Source of the DNA: Sporolactobacillus sp. Y61
GTDB lineage: Bacteria; Bacillota; Bacilli; Bacillales; Sporolactobacillaceae
Assembly (NCBI RefSeq): GCF_040529185.1
Contig: NZ_CP159510.1
Coordinates: forward strand, 2,108,001-2,172,000
DNA: 64,000 nucleotides
Direction of reading: 5' to 3'
A program made the position numbers and the translations under genes. Of the stretch, positions 17,488-26,997 are shown piece by piece; the first letter of the stretch is position 1, and every line of letters starts with the position of its first letter. The notes under the pieces were generated by a model. It did not search any database and had not been told where the DNA came from. It saw only the letters and a list, made by a program, of their open reading frames with translations.

Positions 17488-19089
17488 ATGAAGGAGAAAT
17501 TTTATTCTGCAGTCGGACGCATAAAAAAATTCTGGACCGGCTTGTCCAGAAAAAGAAAGATATGGATAATTGGCCTGTCGTCGGCTGTACTAATAGCGGT
17601 CATCCTGACCTTTTTAATAGGAAATGTAAAACATTATACGCCACTCTACAGTAATTTGTCTGAAAGCGAAGCCGGCCAGATAAAAGATACGCTTGACAGC
17701 AAGAGCATCCCCTATAAGCTTTCTGAAGGCGGGACAACGATCAGCGTTCCGCGTGATCAGGTGGATCAGCTGAAAGTTGAACTTGCCGCTCAGGGCATAC
17801 CTAAATCCGGCCAGATTGATTATTCTTTTTTTGGTCAGAATGCAGGCTTTGGCATGACGGATAAACAATTTGATGTACTTCAGAGAGCTGCCATGCAAAC
17901 CGAGCTGGGTAATCTGATTTCCGGAACGAAGGGCGTTAAATCGGCGAAGGTGATGATTACACTGCCTCAGAATTCTGTCTGGCTGACGGACAATAAAGAT
18001 GAGAACCAGTCTTCGGCTTCTATTGTACTCAATGTAGATCCCGGTTATCAGCTGAGCAGTGAGCAGGTTAACGGGCTGTACCATCTTGTTTCAAAAAGTG
18101 TGCCTCATCTTCCTGTCAGTAATATCGTCATTATGGACCAGTATTATAACTATTATGACCAGAAAAATGCTGATTCAGCCGGTCATTCGACTCTTTCTAC
18201 ATATGAAGAGCAACAGCAGATTACAAGGGACATTCAAAATAATATTCAGCGCAGAGTAAGTCAGATGCTAACGATGATGATGGGACAGGGAAAGGTCCTG
18301 GTGAACGTCACGGCCGATGTCGATTTCACGCAGACAAAAGAAAAACAGGATCTGGTTGAACCGGTGGATCGGCAGACCATGGAAGGCCTTCAGACGAGTA
18401 CGGAACACATTACTGAGACCTATACCGGTCAGGGAGCCGCCGGTCAGGCCGGTACCGGTACAAATGATGTCCCTACCTATCAGGCAGGCGATAATGGGAA
18501 CGGCACTTATCAAAGAGTAGAAGACCGGGTGAACAATGAATTCAACCGAATTCACCGGGATGTTGTCAGCAGTCCCTATAAGGTTATAGATCTGGGTATC
18601 CAGGTCATGATTGAGCCGCCTCAGCCGGAAAATGATAATTCATTACCTCAGCAGCGCGTAAACGATGTGAAACAGATTTTGAATTCTATTGTACAAACGT
18701 CTATTTCAGATGCACAGGGACAGGAAATTCCGGCAAATCTTGTGAATCAAAAGACCTACGTATCGGTTGGACAGCTCAATGGACAGGCACCCGCTCAGGA
18801 ACCTCGCGGACCTGTATTATGGCCGTATATCTTGGGCGGTGTGCTGGCAGTCGCAGCCGGCCTGATTGTATGGATGCTCATCAGGCGGAGAAAACGCGTT
18901 TCGGCGCGAGTGGAACAAGAAGAAGCTGCTCTCCGGAACATTCCTTCTGATCAGCCTGAGGAATCTGATTCTTCCATAGACGAGGAAAATCCTGATCAAA
19001 AGAAATATAACGCATTAGAACAGATGGCAAGGCAACGCCCGGAACAGTTTGTTAAATTATTAAGAAGCTGGCTGTCTGATGATCGATGA
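17488..19089 (+). CDS. fliF: flagellar MS-ring protein FliF
   Basis: Inner-membrane ring protein on which the C-ring and export gate assemble. The 533-residue product has two membrane segments (about residues 27-46 and 446-466), and a large periplasm-side region with LYSNLSESEAGQIKDTLDSK and PFRVIDLGIQVMIEPP-like ring-building motifs. The acidic C-terminal tail ends NALEQMARQRPEQFVKLLRSWLSDD, the FliG-binding segment. Length and order are as in Bacillus. Confidence 0.97.
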   Translation: MKEKFYSAVGRIKKFWTGLSRKRKIWIIGLSSAVLIAVILTFLIGNVKHYTPLYSNLSESEAGQIKDTLDSKSIPYKLSEGGTTISVPRDQVDQLKVELAAQGIPKSGQIDYSFFGQNAGFGMTDKQFDVLQRAAMQTELGNLISGTKGVKSAKVMITLPQNSVWLTDNKDENQSSASIVLNVDPGYQLSSEQVNGLYHLVSKSVPHLPVSNIVIMDQYYNYYDQKNADSAGHSTLSTYEEQQQITRDIQNNIQRRVSQMLTMMMGQGKVLVNVTADVDFTQTKEKQDLVEPVDRQTMEGLQTSTEHITETYTGQGAAGQAGTGTNDVPTYQAGDNGNGTYQRVEDRVNNEFNRIHRDVVSSPYKVIDLGIQVMIEPPQPENDNSLPQQRVNDVKQILNSIVQTSISDAQGQEIPANLVNQKTYVSVGQLNGQAPAQEPRGPVLWPYILGGVLAVAAGLIVWMLIRRRKRVSARVEQEEAALRNIPSDQPEESDSSIDEENPDQKKYNALEQMARQRPEQFVKLLRSWLSDDR

Positions 19090-19104
19090 AAGGGGGTAAG
19101 CAGA

Positions 19105-20121
19105 GTGGCAGAACGAAGAAATAAGCTTTCCGGCAGACATAAGGCAGCAATATTAATGATTGCCCTCGGGACCGAAGTTTCAGCGAATGTTTTCAAGCAT
19201 CTGACGGAGCAGGAAATCGAAGATCTGACACTGGAAATTTCCAATGCGCATAAGGTGGCTCCGGAACAAAGAAAACAGATCGTCGACGAGTTCTTTCAGA
19301 CAGCGAGGGCCCAGGAGTACATCTCACAGGGGGGAATTGGCTATGCCAAACAGATCCTCGAAAAAGCGCTTGGAACCGATCAGGCGAATAAAGTGATACA
19401 GCGACTGACATCAACGCTGCAGGTTCGTCCGTTCGACTTTATGAGGAAAAGTGATCCTCAGCAAATTTTGAATTTTATTCAGAATGAGCACCCTCAGACG
19501 ATTGCTCTGGTCCTGTCTTATCTGGAACCTGATCAGGCGGCTTCTGTCCTCTCTGCACTTCCTGAGGACAGTCAGGCTGATATTGCGATGAGAATAGCAC
19601 AGATGGATCGCACATCACCGGAGATCATTTCTCTGGTTGAGCGTATTCTTGAGAAAAAAGTATCCAATACGTCAGTCAATCAGGATTACACTCAGACCGG
19701 CGGTGTGGCCTCGATCGTCAATGTACTTAACGGCGTTGACAGATCAACAGAAAAAAATATTTTAGATCAGCTTGAACAGCTGGATCCTGATCTTGCTGAA
19801 GAAATTAAAAAGCGGATGTTTGTTTTTGAAGACATTATTATTCTTGATGATCGGGCAATCCAGCGCGTCATCAGGGAGAGTGAAAATGAGGATTTAATCC
19901 TCGCTATGCGTACTGCCAGCGATGAAGTGAAAGACCTGATTTTTCACAATATGTCCGATCGAATGGCTGCAAGCTTTAAAGAAGAAATGGAATATATGGG
20001 CCCGGTCAGACTGCATGATGTCGAAGAAGCCCAGACGCGAATTGTGAATACAATCAGAAGACTGGAGGATGCAGGAGAAATCGTCATCGCCAGAGGAAAA
20101 GGGGATGATGTCATTGTCTAA
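19105..20121 (+). CDS. fliG: flagellar motor switch protein FliG
   Basis: C-ring protein that contacts the stator and generates torque. The 338-residue product has KAAILMIALGTEVSANVFKHL, the EHPQTIALVLSYLEP motif near residue 130, and the charged torque helix region with FVFEDIIILDDRAIQRVIRE. The start is GTG at 19105 after AAAGGGGGTAAG. It overlaps the following fliH. Confidence 0.97.
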   Translation: MAERRNKLSGRHKAAILMIALGTEVSANVFKHLTEQEIEDLTLEISNAHKVAPEQRKQIVDEFFQTARAQEYISQGGIGYAKQILEKALGTDQANKVIQRLTSTLQVRPFDFMRKSDPQQILNFIQNEHPQTIALVLSYLEPDQAASVLSALPEDSQADIAMRIAQMDRTSPEIISLVERILEKKVSNTSVNQDYTQTGGVASIVNVLNGVDRSTEKNILDQLEQLDPDLAEEIKKRMFVFEDIIILDDRAIQRVIRESENEDLILAMRTASDEVKDLIFHNMSDRMAASFKEEMEYMGPVRLHDVEEAQTRIVNTIRRLEDAGEIVIARGKGDDVIV

Positions 20122-20875
20122 TGTGATTAAATCACCTGAGTCCGGCAATAAGAAGAAAGTGATCCGGGTGAATCAGGTGATTGACCCGCTCTGGGATATG
20201 ACCTATGAAAAGACGGATCCTGAATCGCCGGAAAAGCAGCTCGCTGAGAAAACAGCAGATGCGAAACGCAGAGCTGAACAAATGATTGCTGATGCAGAAA
20301 ACAGAAAAAAACAGTTTGAAATCTGGCAGGAGAAAGCCAGTGCCAAAGCGGCAAAGGAAAGAGAGACGGCTTATCATCAGAAGGAAAAGGAAGGCTATGA
20401 TGCAGGTTTAAAGCGGGGGATGCGTGAAAGTCAGAAAATATATGCGGAGAAAATTGCTCAGGCGAATGCACTTATTGATCAGGCACATGAGTCAGGCCGG
20501 CGTTATCTGAAAGAAGCGGAACCGGAGATACTGAAACTTTCAATGGCGATAGCTGAAAAAATAATAGGCACTTCTGTAGCCCTTGATGAAGATAAATGGT
20601 TTTCCCTTGTTACGAAAGCTGTGAAAGAGGTCAGAGATCAGAAAACAATAAAAATTATGGTATCTCCTGCTCATTTTGAATCGATCAACAGGCACAGAAG
20701 AATACTTGATGATATGGTCCGGGATGCAGAAGTATTCATTTATGCAGATGGCGATCTTCCGGAAAACGGATGCGCGATTGAAACCTCTTTTGGAAAAATT
20801 GATGCAGGTGTCGACAGTCAGTTGCAGGTGATCAGGGAAAAATTATCTGAGCTGATGGAGGAGGACGGGCAATGA
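20105..20875 (+). CDS. fliH: flagellar export apparatus assembly protein FliH
   Basis: Negative regulator and stator-like linker of the FliI ATPase. The 256-residue product has the start MMSLSNVIKS, a long charged coiled coil (about residues 40-130, alanine/lysine/glutamate rich), and a C-terminal domain with SMAIAEKIIGTSVAL and VSPAHFESI. The ATG at 20105 is preferred over 20069 because of the GAGGAAAAGGGG site. It overlaps the end of fliG by 17 bases and fliI by 4. Confidence 0.93.
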   Translation: MMSLSNVIKSPESGNKKKVIRVNQVIDPLWDMTYEKTDPESPEKQLAEKTADAKRRAEQMIADAENRKKQFEIWQEKASAKAAKERETAYHQKEKEGYDAGLKRGMRESQKIYAEKIAQANALIDQAHESGRRYLKEAEPEILKLSMAIAEKIIGTSVALDEDKWFSLVTKAVKEVRDQKTIKIMVSPAHFESINRHRRILDDMVRDAEVFIYADGDLPENGCAIETSFGKIDAGVDSQLQVIREKLSELMEEDGQ

Positions 20876-22185
20876 ATACGCAAAGGCTGATCCGTGAACT
20901 TTCGGCGATGGACAGTTATCGGCGCTTCGGCAAAATTACCCGCGTTGTGGGGCTTCTGATTGAATCAAAGGGTCCGGAAGCATCAGTCGGTGATGTATGT
21001 ATGATTCATATAAAAAACCGCCGGCGTATTACAGCCGAAGTTGTTGGGTTTCATGAGGAAAATATCCTGCTTATGCCCTATTCCACTGTCGCCCATATCT
21101 CTCCGGGCTGTCTGGTTGAGGCCACAGGGCATCCACTTGAAATCAAAGTCAGTAAGCAATTGATCGGGCATGTTTGCGACAGTCTGGGAACGCCGATGGA
21201 TCCTGTACAGTTTACAGAACCTTTTGATCTGGTCTCTACCAGCCGGACGCCACCGGATCCGCTCAGACGGCCAAGAATCAAAGAACCGATTGAACTGGGT
21301 ATTCGTTCCATAAACGGTCTGCTTACAGTAGGTAAAGGACAGCGCGTAGGCATTTTTTCAGGAAGCGGTGTCGGAAAAAGCACATTGATGGGTATGATCG
21401 CGCGGAATACATCTGCGGATTTGAACGTGATCGCCCTGATCGGAGAGCGGGGGCGCGAAGTCAGGGAATTTCTTGAAAAAGATTTAGGGGCAGAAGGAAT
21501 GGCTCATACGATTGTGATTGTTGCAACGAGTGATCAGCCGGCATTAATGCGCATAAAGGGTGCCTTAACTGCAACATCTGTTGCCGAGTATTTCAGATCA
21601 AGGGGCAAAGATGTCCTCCTGATGATGGACTCACTGACACGTGTTGCCATGAGTCAGAGAGAGATCGGACTTGCAGTAGGGGAACCGCCCACAACGAAAG
21701 GCTATCCGCCATCTGTATTTGCCATGCTGCCTAAACTGCTGGAGCGGACAGGAACCGACGAGAAGGGAACCATTACCGCTTTTTATACCGTTCTGGTCGA
21801 TGGCGATGATCTTGATGAACCCATATCAGATACGGCCAGAGGAATACTCGACGGCCATATCGTACTGGACAGGAAACTGGCACAGAAAGGGCAGTATCCG
21901 GCAATTAATGTGTTAAAAAGTGTCAGTCGTGTGATGAATGATATCATACCTGATGACCATCAGAAAGCAGCTTCACATTTCAGGGCCCTGCTCTCACAAT
22001 ACATAGAATCAGAAGATTTAATCAATATAGGGGCTTATAAACAGGGCAGCTCAACGGTAATCGATGAAGCGATTAAATACCATCCCGGAATGATTGAGTA
22101 TCTGGCGCAAAAACAGGAGGAAAGAGTCACGCTCTCAGAATCCGCAGATCAGCTGCATGCTCTTTTTGGAAAGGAGTCTGGTTAA
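20872..22185 (+). CDS. fliI: flagellum-specific ATP synthase FliI
   Basis: The ATPase of the flagellar type III export system, related to F1-beta. The 437-residue product has Walker A GIFSGSGVGKSTLMGMIAR near residue 165, Walker B DVLLMMDSLTRVAMSQREIGLAVGEPP and YPAINVLKSVSRVM near the C-terminus. The start overlaps fliH by 4 bases. Confidence 0.97.
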   Translation: MNTQRLIRELSAMDSYRRFGKITRVVGLLIESKGPEASVGDVCMIHIKNRRRITAEVVGFHEENILLMPYSTVAHISPGCLVEATGHPLEIKVSKQLIGHVCDSLGTPMDPVQFTEPFDLVSTSRTPPDPLRRPRIKEPIELGIRSINGLLTVGKGQRVGIFSGSGVGKSTLMGMIARNTSADLNVIALIGERGREVREFLEKDLGAEGMAHTIVIVATSDQPALMRIKGALTATSVAEYFRSRGKDVLLMMDSLTRVAMSQREIGLAVGEPPTTKGYPPSVFAMLPKLLERTGTDEKGTITAFYTVLVDGDDLDEPISDTARGILDGHIVLDRKLAQKGQYPAINVLKSVSRVMNDIIPDDHQKAASHFRALLSQYIESEDLINIGAYKQGSSTVIDEAIKYHPGMIEYLAQKQEERVTLSESADQLHALFGKESG

Positions 22186-22187
22186 TC

Positions 22188-22646
22188 ATGGCGTTTGATT
22201 TCAGACTGGCACGTGTTCTGGAACTTGCAGATAACAAGAAAAAGAATCTTGAGGCTGAGTACCAGACATTGTTCAGGCGATTGGAAGACATGGCAAAAAA
22301 ACTGATTGATCTGCTTAATCAAAGGGAAAAAAAGCAGCATGTTTTTCAAAACCAGATGCAAAAAGGGACGACTATTGACTCGATTAAAGGCCGGTTATCT
22401 GATACGGCAATTCTGGATCAGCTGATCGCAGAAGAAACACGTCAATATGATCGACTGAAGCAGCAGATGGAAGCCTATCAGGCTGACCTGCTGGAAAAAT
22501 CCATTGAAGTAAAAAAGTACGAAAAACTAAGAGATAAAAAGTGGCAACACTATCTGGAGAAAAAGAAAAAGATTCAGTTGAAAAGCATGGATGAAATTGC
22601 GGCTTCACGTGCGTCGGACAGGATAAATGGTGTAAAAAGGTGGTGA
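22188..22646 (+). CDS. fliJ: flagellar FliJ chaperone
   Basis: Small coiled-coil export chaperone that interacts with the FliI hexamer. The 152-residue sequence starts FDFRLARVLELADNKKKNLE and is nearly all charged helix with the usual run of lysine and glutamine. It starts 2 bases after fliI. Confidence 0.93.
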   Translation: MAFDFRLARVLELADNKKKNLEAEYQTLFRRLEDMAKKLIDLLNQREKKQHVFQNQMQKGTTIDSIKGRLSDTAILDQLIAEETRQYDRLKQQMEAYQADLLEKSIEVKKYEKLRDKKWQHYLEKKKKIQLKSMDEIAASRASDRINGVKRW

Positions 22647-22658
22647 GCAGCGTCGATT

Positions 22659-23246
22659 ATGAAAATCCTGAAAATCGGTCTTGCTGTTCTGGTTCCAGTC
22701 ATTTTATTAGTGGTTATCGGCGGCTTTCTGCTCAGTCTTTCGGGAGTAGATCCTGTTACGGCAACCAAAAATCTGTTAACGGGTTCCCATAACTCTGAGC
22801 AGAGTAATACGGGTCCGGACAGCTCTCAGATGGAAAAAATGAAAAAAACAATATCAGACCAGAATGACACCATCAGACGTCTGCAAAACGATTCACAGAA
22901 GAAAAATGATCAGATCGCTCAGCTGAATAATGAACTGAATCAGGCTCAGCATAATGCGGATCAGGAGGGGAGCAGCCAGGGAGAAGCTGCCAGGCGGGCT
23001 GTTTATGCACAGACCTACAAAAATATGGACCCGGCCAAAGCATCGGCCATTTTTGAAAAGTTGAAAACAAATCAGGCTGCAGAATACTTAAATATGCTTG
23101 ATAATAAGACAAAAGCAGCCATTCTGGAAAATATGGCGCCGGACAAGGCGGCGTCACTGACGCCGCTGCTTAAACCGCTTCAGGAACCGGAGCCTTCCTC
23201 CGACTCCGGCACAGAAACGACAAACAGCACAGTGCCGAACCCTTAA
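22659..23246 (+). CDS. ylxF: YlxF/MotE-like protein
   Basis: A 195-residue protein with an N-terminal membrane anchor (about residues 5-27), a linker, a coiled coil (about 50-105) and a C-terminal MgtE-N-like helical domain (TYKNMDPAKASAIFEKLKTNQAAEYLNMLDNKTKAAILENMAPDKAA...). This is the domain order of the MotE/YlxF family found between fliJ and fliK. In related bacteria MotE acts as a chaperone or stability factor for the motor protein MotC; in Bacilli the role is less clear. Confidence 0.9.
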   Translation: MKILKIGLAVLVPVILLVVIGGFLLSLSGVDPVTATKNLLTGSHNSEQSNTGPDSSQMEKMKKTISDQNDTIRRLQNDSQKKNDQIAQLNNELNQAQHNADQEGSSQGEAARRAVYAQTYKNMDPAKASAIFEKLKTNQAAEYLNMLDNKTKAAILENMAPDKAASLTPLLKPLQEPEPSSDSGTETTNSTVPNP

Positions 23247-23279
23247 TCCTTGACCAGCCCTTTGAAAGGAGGTGAGAAA

Positions 23280-25193
23280 ATGGACATCAGCCAGTTTCGT
23301 ATTGAAAACGGAGGCTCTTTTCATAAAGTGGTGAAGAAAAAGAAGACGAAACCTGTATCGCAGCACCCTGTAAATTTTATGAATGTGGTTCAGATGGTCA
23401 TGGTGGGTCATCCATCCGAAAGGCCGAAAAAATCAGGATATGCAGGCAGGAAAAACACTTCAGAAGCGTTTTCTCATATGGACATCCACTCTTTTCAGGA
23501 AAAGAGACCGGGCTCGAAATTCGTGCATACGGACCACACTGAGCAGATTGCTAAGAAGAAGATGAGCCCGCTTGTCGTTGATCAGAGCAATCCATCCGTC
23601 AACAGAGTCAGCAGTGAAGGTATTCCGGGAAAAAGCCTGCCGGAAAAAGTTTCATCCCTGTCTGATAAAAAGGTAAAAAATAGTGCTCAGGATCAGTTCT
23701 TTCCGGTTAATCAGAAAAGCGGCTGCAGGGCAGATCCAGACAGGCAACCTGTTCAAACCGTAGCCAAAGAAATCAGCCAGATGCCGGTGGGATCAGGCCG
23801 GCACGCTGACAAGGTGCACCCTTTTAATACTTCCAATTTATCAGAAAAAGAATCCGGAAGTCATTTTTCACATGATGCTTCTACCCCCCGCACGCAAGCA
23901 AAAACTCCGGGGCATTTATTGGGGACGGAATCCGCTGATGTGGATCAGCCCACCGGTCATTCCGAGACCTTTGAGCAAAGCAATCCATCCGTCAACAGAT
24001 TAATGAATGAGGGTATTCTGGAAAAAAGCTTGTCGGAAAAAGTTTTATCCCTGCATGATAAAAAGATAAAAAATGACGCTCAGGATCGGTTCTTTCCGGT
24101 TAATCGGAAAAGCGGCTGCAGGACAGATTCAGACAGGCAGCCTGTTCAAACCGTAGCCAAAGAAATCAGCCAGATGCCGGTGGGATCAGGCCGGCACGCT
24201 GACAAGGCGCACCCTTTTAATACTTCCAATTTATCAGAAAAAGAATCCGGAAGTCATTTTTCACATGATGCTTCTGCCCCCCACACGCAAACGAAAACTC
24301 CGGGGCATTTACCGGGGCGGATATCTGCTGATCCGGGTCAGCCCACCGGTCATTTTGATACCCGTTTTTCCTTATTATCTGCTCTCACTCAGGTGGGGCA
24401 AGAGGGTAAAAAGAGGGATTCCGTAAGCCCTGAGCTCCTGCCGGCCGCTCAGAAAAGAGCAGATGGGACCTTGATGAACTCAGGAATCGTCACAGCCTCA
24501 CCCCGAAAAGGTGAAGGGACGCAGCAGGATATCCGGCTCCTGCTTCACCGCAACCAGGCAGCAGCACCGGTACACTTGAGCAAAGCCGCTCCGCCCCGGG
24601 AAGCCGCTAAGGGATCTGTTCCGGAGGCTTCCGCGTTTGACCAGCCTGTTGCCCTGCGACAGGTGAATCGTATGACGCTGTGGGCGACTTTCAATGAAAA
24701 CCGGCCCGAGGCGGTAACGGTTTCTGATTTTATTGGACGACAGATTTCTGAACAGCTGGCCAAATGGCTGAAACAGTCATCCTTTCAAATGACTGACAGG
24801 AATAATAACCGTTTAACGGTTACTCTTTACCCTGAACAGCTGGGGCAACTGACGATTTCAGTCATTCAAAGTGAGGAGGGGATCATTGCCAGATTGTCAA
24901 CCCAGACTAAATTTGCTAAGGATATGATTGAATCCGGATTGACCCGGCTGACCGACCAATTATCCCGACAGGGCATACCCGTCAGTCAAATAGATGTTTC
25001 ACGGCAATGGCAGACGGCGGACAGTAATGATTCAAAACCATGGCCGGATCAGCATGGATATCAGTCCTTTCAGGGGAATGAAAATGATTCAGGTGAAGAA
25101 GATCACCGGCAAGAGAATCAGCAATCTGCCCATATACCGGAAAACGCAGAAGACAAACCAGCCTTCATAGACTGGATGACAGGAGGGATATAG
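23280..25193 (+). CDS. fliK: flagellar hook-length control protein FliK with an internal tandem duplication
   Basis: Exported ruler and substrate-specificity switch for hook length. The start is the ATG at 23280 after AAGGAGGTGAG; the upstream in-frame ATG at 23250 has no such site. The 637-residue product is longer than the B. subtilis protein (about 490). Residues 102-232 and 233-363 are near-identical 131-residue tandem copies (NPSVNR..., QPVQTVAKEISQMPVGSGRH, NTSNLSEKESGSHFSHDA). The C-terminal FliK domain, with NRLTVTLYPEQLGQLTISV, is at about residues 508-580. The middle is low-complexity and proline/serine/glutamine rich, as usual for rulers. Confidence 0.92.
   Translation: MDISQFRIENGGSFHKVVKKKKTKPVSQHPVNFMNVVQMVMVGHPSERPKKSGYAGRKNTSEAFSHMDIHSFQEKRPGSKFVHTDHTEQIAKKKMSPLVVDQSNPSVNRVSSEGIPGKSLPEKVSSLSDKKVKNSAQDQFFPVNQKSGCRADPDRQPVQTVAKEISQMPVGSGRHADKVHPFNTSNLSEKESGSHFSHDASTPRTQAKTPGHLLGTESADVDQPTGHSETFEQSNPSVNRLMNEGILEKSLSEKVLSLHDKKIKNDAQDRFFPVNRKSGCRTDSDRQPVQTVAKEISQMPVGSGRHADKAHPFNTSNLSEKESGSHFSHDASAPHTQTKTPGHLPGRISADPGQPTGHFDTRFSLLSALTQVGQEGKKRDSVSPELLPAAQKRADGTLMNSGIVTASPRKGEGTQQDIRLLLHRNQAAAPVHLSKAAPPREAAKGSVPEASAFDQPVALRQVNRMTLWATFNENRPEAVTVSDFIGRQISEQLAKWLKQSSFQMTDRNNNRLTVTLYPEQLGQLTISVIQSEEGIIARLSTQTKFAKDMIESGLTRLTDQLSRQGIPVSQIDVSRQWQTADSNDSKPWPDQHGYQSFQGNENDSGEEDHRQENQQSAHIPENAEDKPAFIDWMTGGI
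23583..24368 (+). repeat. 393-bp tandem duplication inside fliK
   Basis: Copy one is at 23583-23975 and copy two at 23976-24368, with exactly 131 codons each. From about 23748 to 23883 I see one base difference from the matching stretch of the second copy (GTG versus GCG), while the flanking parts of the unit differ at many bases. It is an in-frame unit, not a CRISPR or insertion sequence. Confidence 0.9.
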
Positions 25194-25649
25194 TTGGTTT
25201 CACCAATAAATTCAATGAATTCCGTTGCATCAGATCAGGTTGCCGGGAGAAAAAATGACACACTCAGTAAGGACGATTTTTTAAAATTGTTTGTTGCACA
25301 ACTGACTCATCAGGATCCCACTTCACCTTTAGACAGTGGTCAGTTTATTTCTCAGATGGCAGAGTTCACGTCACTGGAACAAACGCAAAATATGGGTCAG
25401 GCGATTGATAAATTTGTTGATTCGCAATCGAGTCAGTCATTATCGGATCAGGCGGTAATGATCGGGAAAAGAGTGGCCTGGGAAGAAGATGATGATTCAG
25501 GTCAGACACATCTGGAAAATGGAATCATTTCCTCGGTGACTTTAAAGGATGGGGCCGTTTATTATGTTACGCAGACAGGCGAGTCTGTTCATCCCTCTTC
25601 AGTGACTGAAATCAGTGAACCTGAGGATGCAGGTGTCTCTGAGTCATGA
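25194..25649 (+). CDS. flgD: flagellar hook assembly scaffold FlgD
   Basis: Hook-capping protein needed to polymerise FlgE. The 151-residue product has the N-terminal KDDFLKLFVAQLTHQDPTSPLDSGQFISQMAEFTSLEQTQNM family signature. The start is TTG at 25194, directly after the fliK stop and behind CAGGAGGGATA. The C-terminal Ig-like domain is reduced, as in other Bacilli. Confidence 0.95.
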   Translation: MVSPINSMNSVASDQVAGRKNDTLSKDDFLKLFVAQLTHQDPTSPLDSGQFISQMAEFTSLEQTQNMGQAIDKFVDSQSSQSLSDQAVMIGKRVAWEEDDDSGQTHLENGIISSVTLKDGAVYYVTQTGESVHPSSVTEISEPEDAGVSES

Positions 25650-26038
25650 ACAAAATAAGCGATCACGGTCAGCTGCCCTTTATCCATCCAGCCGTTCATT
25701 CCCTGTCGACACATAAGTATAAACCCTCAGCTGAGAAGAGCTCATTCAGGTCCGAGCTTGATGCCCGGATACATGATCAGCCTGTAAAAATGAGCAAACA
25801 TGCACGACAAAGGATGTCGGAGCGTGATATACATTTATCAGCATCTGAATGGAATCAAATCGGGGAAAAGCTGCACGAAGCAGAGCGAATGGGAATAAGA
25901 GATTCACTTATTCTGACAAAAGATGTGGCTCTTGTCGTCAATGCACCAAACCACACGGTGATTACAGCTATGGATCTTCAGGAAGCAGGTTCTCATATTT
26001 TTACCAATATTAATGGGACAATCATCATTAATCATTAA
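25646..26038 (+). CDS. uncharacterised flagellar operon protein (TIGR02530-like)
   Basis: A 130-residue protein located between flgD and flgE. Its conserved core (VKMSKHARQRMSERDIHLS, SLILTKDVALVVNAPNHTVITAMD) resembles the TIGR02530 family of flagellar operon proteins; this is recognition from memory, not a search. It has no signal peptide or membrane segment and overlaps flgD by 4 bases. Its function is unknown. B. subtilis has no gene in this slot, but many other Bacilli do. Confidence 0.8.
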   Translation: MNKISDHGQLPFIHPAVHSLSTHKYKPSAEKSSFRSELDARIHDQPVKMSKHARQRMSERDIHLSASEWNQIGEKLHEAERMGIRDSLILTKDVALVVNAPNHTVITAMDLQEAGSHIFTNINGTIIINH

Positions 26039-26113
26039 AATGGCCGGACCATGAACAGGGAGCCAGGACTGTGGAATGACAGAAGCAGTCGATAAAAAAA
26101 GGAGGAAATCTAT

Positions 26114-26935
26114 ATGTTATTACGTTCATTAGGATCAGGTGTTTCAGGATTGAAAAATTTTCAGACGGCACTTGATGTGATTGGCAACAACATTTCAAAT
26201 GTCAGTACAGCCGGGTTCAAAAAAGGTCGTGTAAATTTTCAGGATCTGTTCAGTGAACAAACGAAAGGTGCTTCTGCAGTTGGTGGCAATGCCTCTTCCG
26301 TCAACGCCGTCCAGGTTGGGCTCGGCTCACAGGCTAGTTCAATTGACAATATTGTGACAGACGGTACGGTCAATCCAACGGGTAATCCTTATGATCTGGC
26401 CATTCATGGTGAAGGTTATTTTCTGGTTCAGGATGAAGATGGGAACAGTTATTACACAAGGGCAGGAGACTTTAAACTGAATGTTAATGGGGAACTTGTT
26501 AATTCTCAGGGTATGCATGTCAGGGTTATTCAGGGTGGACAGAACCCCAATGGAAATATCGATTTGACTGGTTACACTGAATTTTCGGTTGCTGCCGATG
26601 GCACGGTCAGTGCGGTAGGCCCGGGGCCAAACGGGACTGGAGATCAGAACACAGTACAAAATATCGGGAGAATCGCAATCGGTACCTTTTCGAATCCTGC
26701 CGGTCTTGAAAAAGTCGGTGACTCGTTATTCAGAGAGACAACGGCATCGGGTCCTGCCAATTATGGAACGGAAGCTCAGGGCACCATCCAGCAAGGGGCC
26801 CTGGAAGGTTCCAATGTCGATCTGACAAACGAAATGACCGGACTGATTGAAGCACAGCGGGCGTATCAGGCCAATGCCCGTACGATTACGACGGCTGATC
26901 AGATTCTTCAGGAACTGGTTCAGCTGAAGAGATAA
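26114..26935 (+). CDS. flgE: flagellar hook protein FlgE
   Basis: Main hook subunit. The 273-residue product begins MLLRSLGSGVSGLKNFQTALD with the N-terminal NNISNVSTAGFKKGRVNFQDL motif and ends in the rod/hook C-terminal helix EMTGLIEAQRAYQANARTITTADQILQELVQLKR. It is short like other Bacillus-type FlgE (sometimes labelled FlgG). AAAGGAGGAAATC precedes the ATG. Confidence 0.95.
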   Translation: MLLRSLGSGVSGLKNFQTALDVIGNNISNVSTAGFKKGRVNFQDLFSEQTKGASAVGGNASSVNAVQVGLGSQASSIDNIVTDGTVNPTGNPYDLAIHGEGYFLVQDEDGNSYYTRAGDFKLNVNGELVNSQGMHVRVIQGGQNPNGNIDLTGYTEFSVAADGTVSAVGPGPNGTGDQNTVQNIGRIAIGTFSNPAGLEKVGDSLFRETTASGPANYGTEAQGTIQQGALEGSNVDLTNEMTGLIEAQRAYQANARTITTADQILQELVQLKR

Positions 26936-26997
26936 TGTAAGGACAGGATCTGTCAGGAAACATTTCTGAACGGGCATGCGGGTGGGTGAACGATCGA

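Noticed and set aside
23583..24368. CRISPR-like or mobile repeat
   Set aside because: Only two 393-bp copies exist, in frame inside fliK, without spacers, inverted ends or a transposase.
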